Below, piece by piece: positions 12,301 to 18,300 of a stretch of 20,126 nucleotides of DNA. The position numbers and the translations under genes are program-made. Source of the stretch: Mnemiopsis leidyi (taxonomy: Eukaryota > Ctenophora > Tentaculata > Lobata > Bolinopsidae); contig JH156077.1 in assembly GCA_000226015.1 (NCBI GenBank), positions 150,152-170,277 on the forward strand, given 5' to 3'. The stretch's first letter is position 1; the number at the start of each line of letters is the position of its first letter. The notes beneath the pieces are model-generated. The model was not told the DNA's origin and made no database searches. It saw nothing but the letters and a program-made list of their open reading frames with translations.

Positions 12301-15300
12301 AGACACTTCCTATTCAAGTAGACCTAAATAATTCAATGTCACAGAGAATCCTAACAAGAACAGGAAACCTGCATCAGAGAGTGTCTTCATCTTGGACAGC
12401 GAAGATAACATAGTTGGGCAGATCGACGTAAGTGAGCTCATTACATATTATTTGTTTTTTAGTTTCAATAACAAGGAGTAAATTTGTTGAATCATTCATA
12501 TAAGGTAATGTGTGATATCAATATAAATTATTACCAAATGAAGATCAATAACCTGAATAAGTAATCAAACAAAACGTCACAGTAAATAAGTTACAGTAAA
12601 TAAGAAATACAGAAACCCCAATTGAACCATACAGTCAATATTTAGTGAATATCTCCTTGCCCCAATTCTTCAGGGAGGAGCTCTAGTCAGACTTTGTGCA
12701 ATTTGTTTTCAAGAACTAAATTGAAAGTTATTCGAAATATTGATATAATCGCTATTTATTAAGATTTCTGCAATGAGAAATTATCATAATATCAATATAA
12801 TTGTATTAATCTATATAAATTTGATCTTCTGGAAGAAGTTCCATGATATGAGGTGTAGGAGGTCGGATATACTCTCCAGTCTTGGACTCGTTAGACTTGA
12901 ACCATCTCCTGATTGGGCTGGGGTAACTCCAGAACTTTTCCATGAAGGTGCTCAGCTTGGGGTGGTTTTCAAGAGCTGTAGGGCAGAAAACGGTGATGTC
13001 GTAGAGGCAGGCATACAGCAAGTAGTCAGCATGGACTGGCAGAGTATCCCCCATGATGAATGGTCCAGTTACAAGTTCCTCAAGGGCTTTTGCCTTGGGT
13101 CCAAACTTGGCTGTGAATCTGGTTCTGGCGTATTCAACATCAAAGTTGTTGCACTCAGTGCTGTTGGGCGCGAAGCAGATTTTGTTGATGAGGTATACCA
13201 TGGTGTTCATGATGGAGAAAAGAATCTTCTCAATCTCTTCGCACTTCTTGAACTGCTCAGGGTCATCAGGGATGAGAAACCATTCTGCTCCAATAGCTCT
13301 GACTACAGCGATAGTCTCAGTCATCTTGTTGTCAAGGTCCATCCAGTTCTTAGAGGTATCATCCTTAGCTTTCAGCCATTCTGGGCAGTGATTCATGTAG
13401 TTGGATAGCTTGCGATCACAGGCGATCTTCTGATGTTCTTCACCGATCTGCATTCTAGAAGTGAGCATCATCTTGACGACTTTGGATTTGATGGGGTCTA
13501 GAGGACCAGTTTCCACTTTTTCTGGGTTCAGGAGAGTCATGATTTGGAACTTTGATACCTATAATGATTTACTGTTAAGAAAGGCAAAGTTTCATATCAT
13601 AGATGAATTTAAAGCTGTTATTTGATCTTATTATCAATCGTAAATGCTTCAATTGGAATATTTTGTTTTACGACCGAGTATAGAAATGTCTACCAAAATA
13701 AATCGGGATATTTTGATAAAGAAATAGAAATTTATTATCTAAATAGTGGATTGTGTTATACGCAGAATAAAAAACATTGAATTTGTACGAGGATTAAGAA
13801 AACAATAATGATTTATTTATGCTGCTTTAATTTCGATCATGCAATTGTGATAGATTCTATATCCTCTGGTATAATTTCAATTAGTGGATATCTCCTTGTC
13901 CCAATTCTTCAGGGAGGAGCTCCATGATGTGAGGTACAGGTGGTCTGATGTACTCCCCAGTTTTAGCCTCATTCGTCCTGAACCACCTTCGGATAGGACT
14001 AGGATAGTGGTAGAACTTGTCCATGAAGTCTGAAAGCTTAGCAGATTTGTCGTAAGCTCCAGGACAGAAGACGTTGATGTCATAGAGACAGGCGTAGAGA
14101 AGATAGTCGGCGTAGACGGGAAGAGTGTCTCCCATTATAAAGGGTCCGTCAAGGAGGTCCTCTATGGCTTTAGCCTTGGGTTGAAACTTTGCCATAAATC
14201 TGGTTCGGGCGTACTCAACGTCAAAGTTGTTGCATTCGGTGCTGTTAGGAGCAAAGCAGATTTTGTTGATGAGGTAGACCATGGTGTTCATGACTGAGAA
14301 GAGGATTTTCTCGACCTGCTCGCACTTTTCTTGGTTGGCAGCATCATCAGGGATGAGGAACCATTCAGCTCCAATAGCTCGAACCACGGCGATGGTTTCG
14401 GTCATCTTGTTATCAAGATCCATCCAGTTCTTGGAGTTGTTGTCCTTTGACTTGAGCCATTCTGGGCAGTGATCCATATAGTTGGCGAGCTTGCTGTCAC
14501 AAGCGATCTTCTGATGTTTTTCTCCGATCTGCATTCTGGAAGTTAGCATCATCTTGACGACTTTGGATTTGATGGGATCGAGAGGACCTGTTTCCACCTT
14601 TTCTGGGTTCAGGAGAGTCATGGTATTGCTTTTGATTGCTAAAAGGATGCAGTTGATGTGAGTATAAAACAATTTGAAAATGATCTAAACTTTACTAAGT
14701 TGAACTCATATCAGAATGTTTGATTCGGTCATAGTTTGCGTAATTTGTTTTCAAGAACTAAATTGAAAGTTATTCGAAATATGTATGTTATCGTTATTCA
14801 TTAAGATTTCTGCAATGAGAAATTATTTTAATATCAATATAATTGTATTAATCTATAGAAATGATCATTGTACAGCTTTTCAACAAAAACTGGTGAATGT
14901 CGCTAACGATTGCTGAAGATTACTATTGCGTATAATGATAATAATCAGTGAATGTCTCCCTGAATTTGATCTTCTGGAAGAAGTTCCATGATATGAGGTG
15001 TAGGAGGTCGGATATACTCTCCAGTCTTGGACTCGTTAGACTTGAACCATCTCCTGATTGGGCTGGGATAACTCCAGAACTTTTCCATGAAGGTGCTCAG
15101 CTTGGGGTGGTTTTCAAGAGCTGTAGGGCAGAAGACGGTGATGTCGTAGAGGCAGGCATACAGCAAGTAGTCAGCATGGACTGGCAGAGTATCCCCCATG
15201 ATGAATGGTCCAGTTACAAGTTCCTCAAGGGCTTTGGCCTTGGGTCCAAACTTGGCTGTGAATCTGGTTCTGGCGTATTCAACATCAAAGTTGTTGCACT

Positions 15301-18300
15301 CAGTGCTGTTGGGTGCGAAGCAGATTTTGTTGATGAGGTATACCATGGTGTTCATGATGGAGAAAAGAATCTTCTCAATCTCTTCGCACTTCTTGAACTG
15401 CTCAGGGTCATCAGGGATGAGGAACCATTCTGCTCCGATAGCTCTGACTACAGCGATAGTCTCAGTCATCTTGTTGTCAAGGTCCATCCAGTTCTTAGAG
15501 GTATCATCCTTAGCTTTCAGCCAATCTGGGCAGTGATTCATGTAGTTGGAGAGCTTGCGATCACAGGCGATCTTCTGATGTTCTTCACCGATCTGCATTC
15601 TGGAAGTTAGCATCATCTTGACGACTTTGGATTTGATGGGGTTTAGAGGACCAGTTTCCACTTTTTCTGGGTTCAGGAGAGTCATCTTGTAGAACTTTTA
15701 ACCTAAAAGAATTGAATGATATAGGCTTTTTAGAAAACAGAAAAATGTATAGTTTGGATTATGTTACTCGCTTACCATGCTAATTAAGATAAAATGTAGT
15801 CAGCAATTGATTTTGTTTAAATTCTGAATCGTTTAATGTTAGTGCTAAATGCTGATTTTACTAAAGTTCGGCTGGGAAGCTTATAATACATAAACGCTCA
15901 AAAGCAAGTGGAAAAGAACGATGATTGCTAAAGGAAAGCATACTAAAAGAAGACAGAAGGAATATGGATAGACCAGTTTTCGATAGCTTTTATACCGAAA
16001 TTCTTGATTGGGAAAATTAATCAGAATTTTCGATAACATTAGCAATACTCATTATCATGATACATTTAATGAGATTGTCAATGCTTAGATTAATTCGTTA
16101 ATGAATTTGCCCTTTGTCGTTTTTTGACATGGTTCTCGAATGTCAGTTTATCTTGAAATTGTAAACTTTGTCGCAAGTTTTCTAATTATAGTCATGCGAG
16201 TAGCTTATTTGATTGGATCATTAATTGACCTAGCATTGATTAAATTTGTTGAAAATTAATGCACTGGTGAATATCATAGGACTTTTTGAATTGCTGGTTG
16301 TTGATTAACTAATGACCTGATTTAAAATGAAGGATAAGTGCAGATTGAATTTACCCTCTGGTAATCAACTTCCGATCTTTTATTCTCGACATTTCAGTTC
16401 TAAAGATAGTAAGCTGATCAAACAATCAATTTAGTGTAATTGTGCATCGATCTAAAGTTGAATGTAGTGGAAAATGAATCGACCAATTTTGTGACGTGTT
16501 GGTCTACTATACATTCAATTAAGCAAGTAATGTCTTTGAAGACTGTCCTACCAATTTTTGGTTAAAATTTGTGCATTTACCAATATCTAAATATAGAATC
16601 AGCCCCTCCCACCCGTCAAGCTAAATATAAAGTTACAATGATCTTTAACCTACGTACCGTATACATAGTGTGTTATTGAATTGTGATCAGTTTGACTGAC
16701 GTAATTAATGTGATTCACTTTTAGGATAGCAAATATTTGTCGTAAGATCGGAATGCTAGTATATTGCGAAACTTAAGCTGGGCCAAGAATCTACAATGTC
16801 ACATACTTAAGTAATTTATGTAATAAATCTAACTTATAATGTATAGTATACATAGATATATAATATATAGATTTACATGCTTAAGTAATTTATGATCCGT
16901 TCGCCACTGTTGCGTTTCTAATGTTTATTAGTAAACTAACACGTTATTAGAACGTTGCTACGTTACCAAAACCTTCTTTTGACGTTGCTAAGTAACGTAC
17001 GACGTAACTACTACGTTACTTCATGAATAGTAGAGTACTTGTAAACTAAAGAGTTAGTTTGAACAGTAACCTACTACCCTAACGGTACTAATGCTAACGT
17101 TACTACTCAGTACGCTAGTAACGAACAACGTTACAGCACCTAACGTTACTATTTCAGGATCACCAGGTCCTGCTGCAATCCATCCTGGCGTCCCCCTACG
17201 TGAAGGAACTCCATTCCCGGGCTGAAACCTGGCTGGTTCTCCTTCAACAGTTACACGTTATCATGCACCTCTGGCCTGTCTGTCACACAAACGTCAGTTT
17301 TTTATTTCTTGATATATTTTAAATGTTAGTGATTTACATTGTATACTGATATCGTGTTTACTTCTTTTGGTTAACGATTAAGCTGAATTCTCAGTTAAAT
17401 GCATCATTTAAATATTTGCCGCATGTTATAGCTTATAAGTTCATATCCACAAATCATTAGCCTGATATTATTTGCTGACGGTCTGTTCATTTAGTGGTTG
17501 TACCTGACTAAAGCCTATATTTTAGTGGTTGTACCTTACTAAAGCCTATATTTTAGTGGTTGTACCTGACTGAAGCCTACGTGGAAGGAAAAACTGATGT
17601 TCTGGATGAGGAGGACATTCACATTCTGCTGGAATGTGATCGTGACTTCAGGGTAGGTGTCAGTAACTTGCTTTGTTGATTACTAGATTTTCGCTGTTGA
17701 ACTGACCTGACAAAATTCAGATATCATGGTTACATTTACAACTTCCTTGGCAGATTCTCCTCTATAAATTTTAGACAGCTGAAAATTTAGGTTTCACAAC
17801 TTGGAAGTTTATAACTTTATAGCTCTTCACATTTTTGCGTTCATGCACTACGTCTCTCTCTCAAAATTGATCTCTTATGCTCGATTGAATGCGGCGTTAC
17901 TTGATTGGAGACACCAGTAAGGTTCTAATTGCTAATAATGACGTCATAAAGTCAATTTTGACACCCTACTAACGACTTCATGACATGACTTAACTTCGTC
18001 TAAGTTTAATAGAATGCGATTTGGCCGGAATATTCCAATCTATCATCTCTAGTCAACAAGTTTTAAATTTTATTTTGGATAGCGATTGAGCGCTTTTGGT
18101 TCATGAATCATATTTTAACTGCTCAACTGATACCACTTCTCAGTACCCAAGTTCAAAACTCAAACATTGTATACATCTTATACGTAGATAAGTATACTAA
18201 AATACATATACATCTTATACGTAAATACTTTAATACGTATACTTAAATACGTAAACATCTTATACGTAAATACGTACATACTTTATATATCCCCACAGCA

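Larger units (their letters stand above)
12642..15685. repeat. Segmental duplication of a two-gene GST unit
   Basis: Left unit: GST stub, spacer, copy 1 (12642-13540). Right unit: copy 2, spacer, copy 3 (13881-15685). Spacer stretches match closely, for example around 12705-12740 and 14740-14775 (ttgttttcaagaactaaatt in both) and 12765-12812 and 14803-14855. The left unit lost about 0.8 kb of its copy-2-type gene and about 0.1 kb at the end of copy 1. Confidence 0.8.

Noticed and set aside
14622..14672. Upstream Met for GST-like copy 2 (17 extra residues)
   Set aside because: The other two copies start at MTLLNPEK and lack this segment, so it is taken as 5' leader.
12773..15610. Long plus-strand open frames (12773-13408, 14948-15610, 13053-13391, 15198-15536)
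   Set aside because: They are antisense to the GST-like genes and repeat with the duplication. The minus strand encodes a recognisable fold, and these do not.
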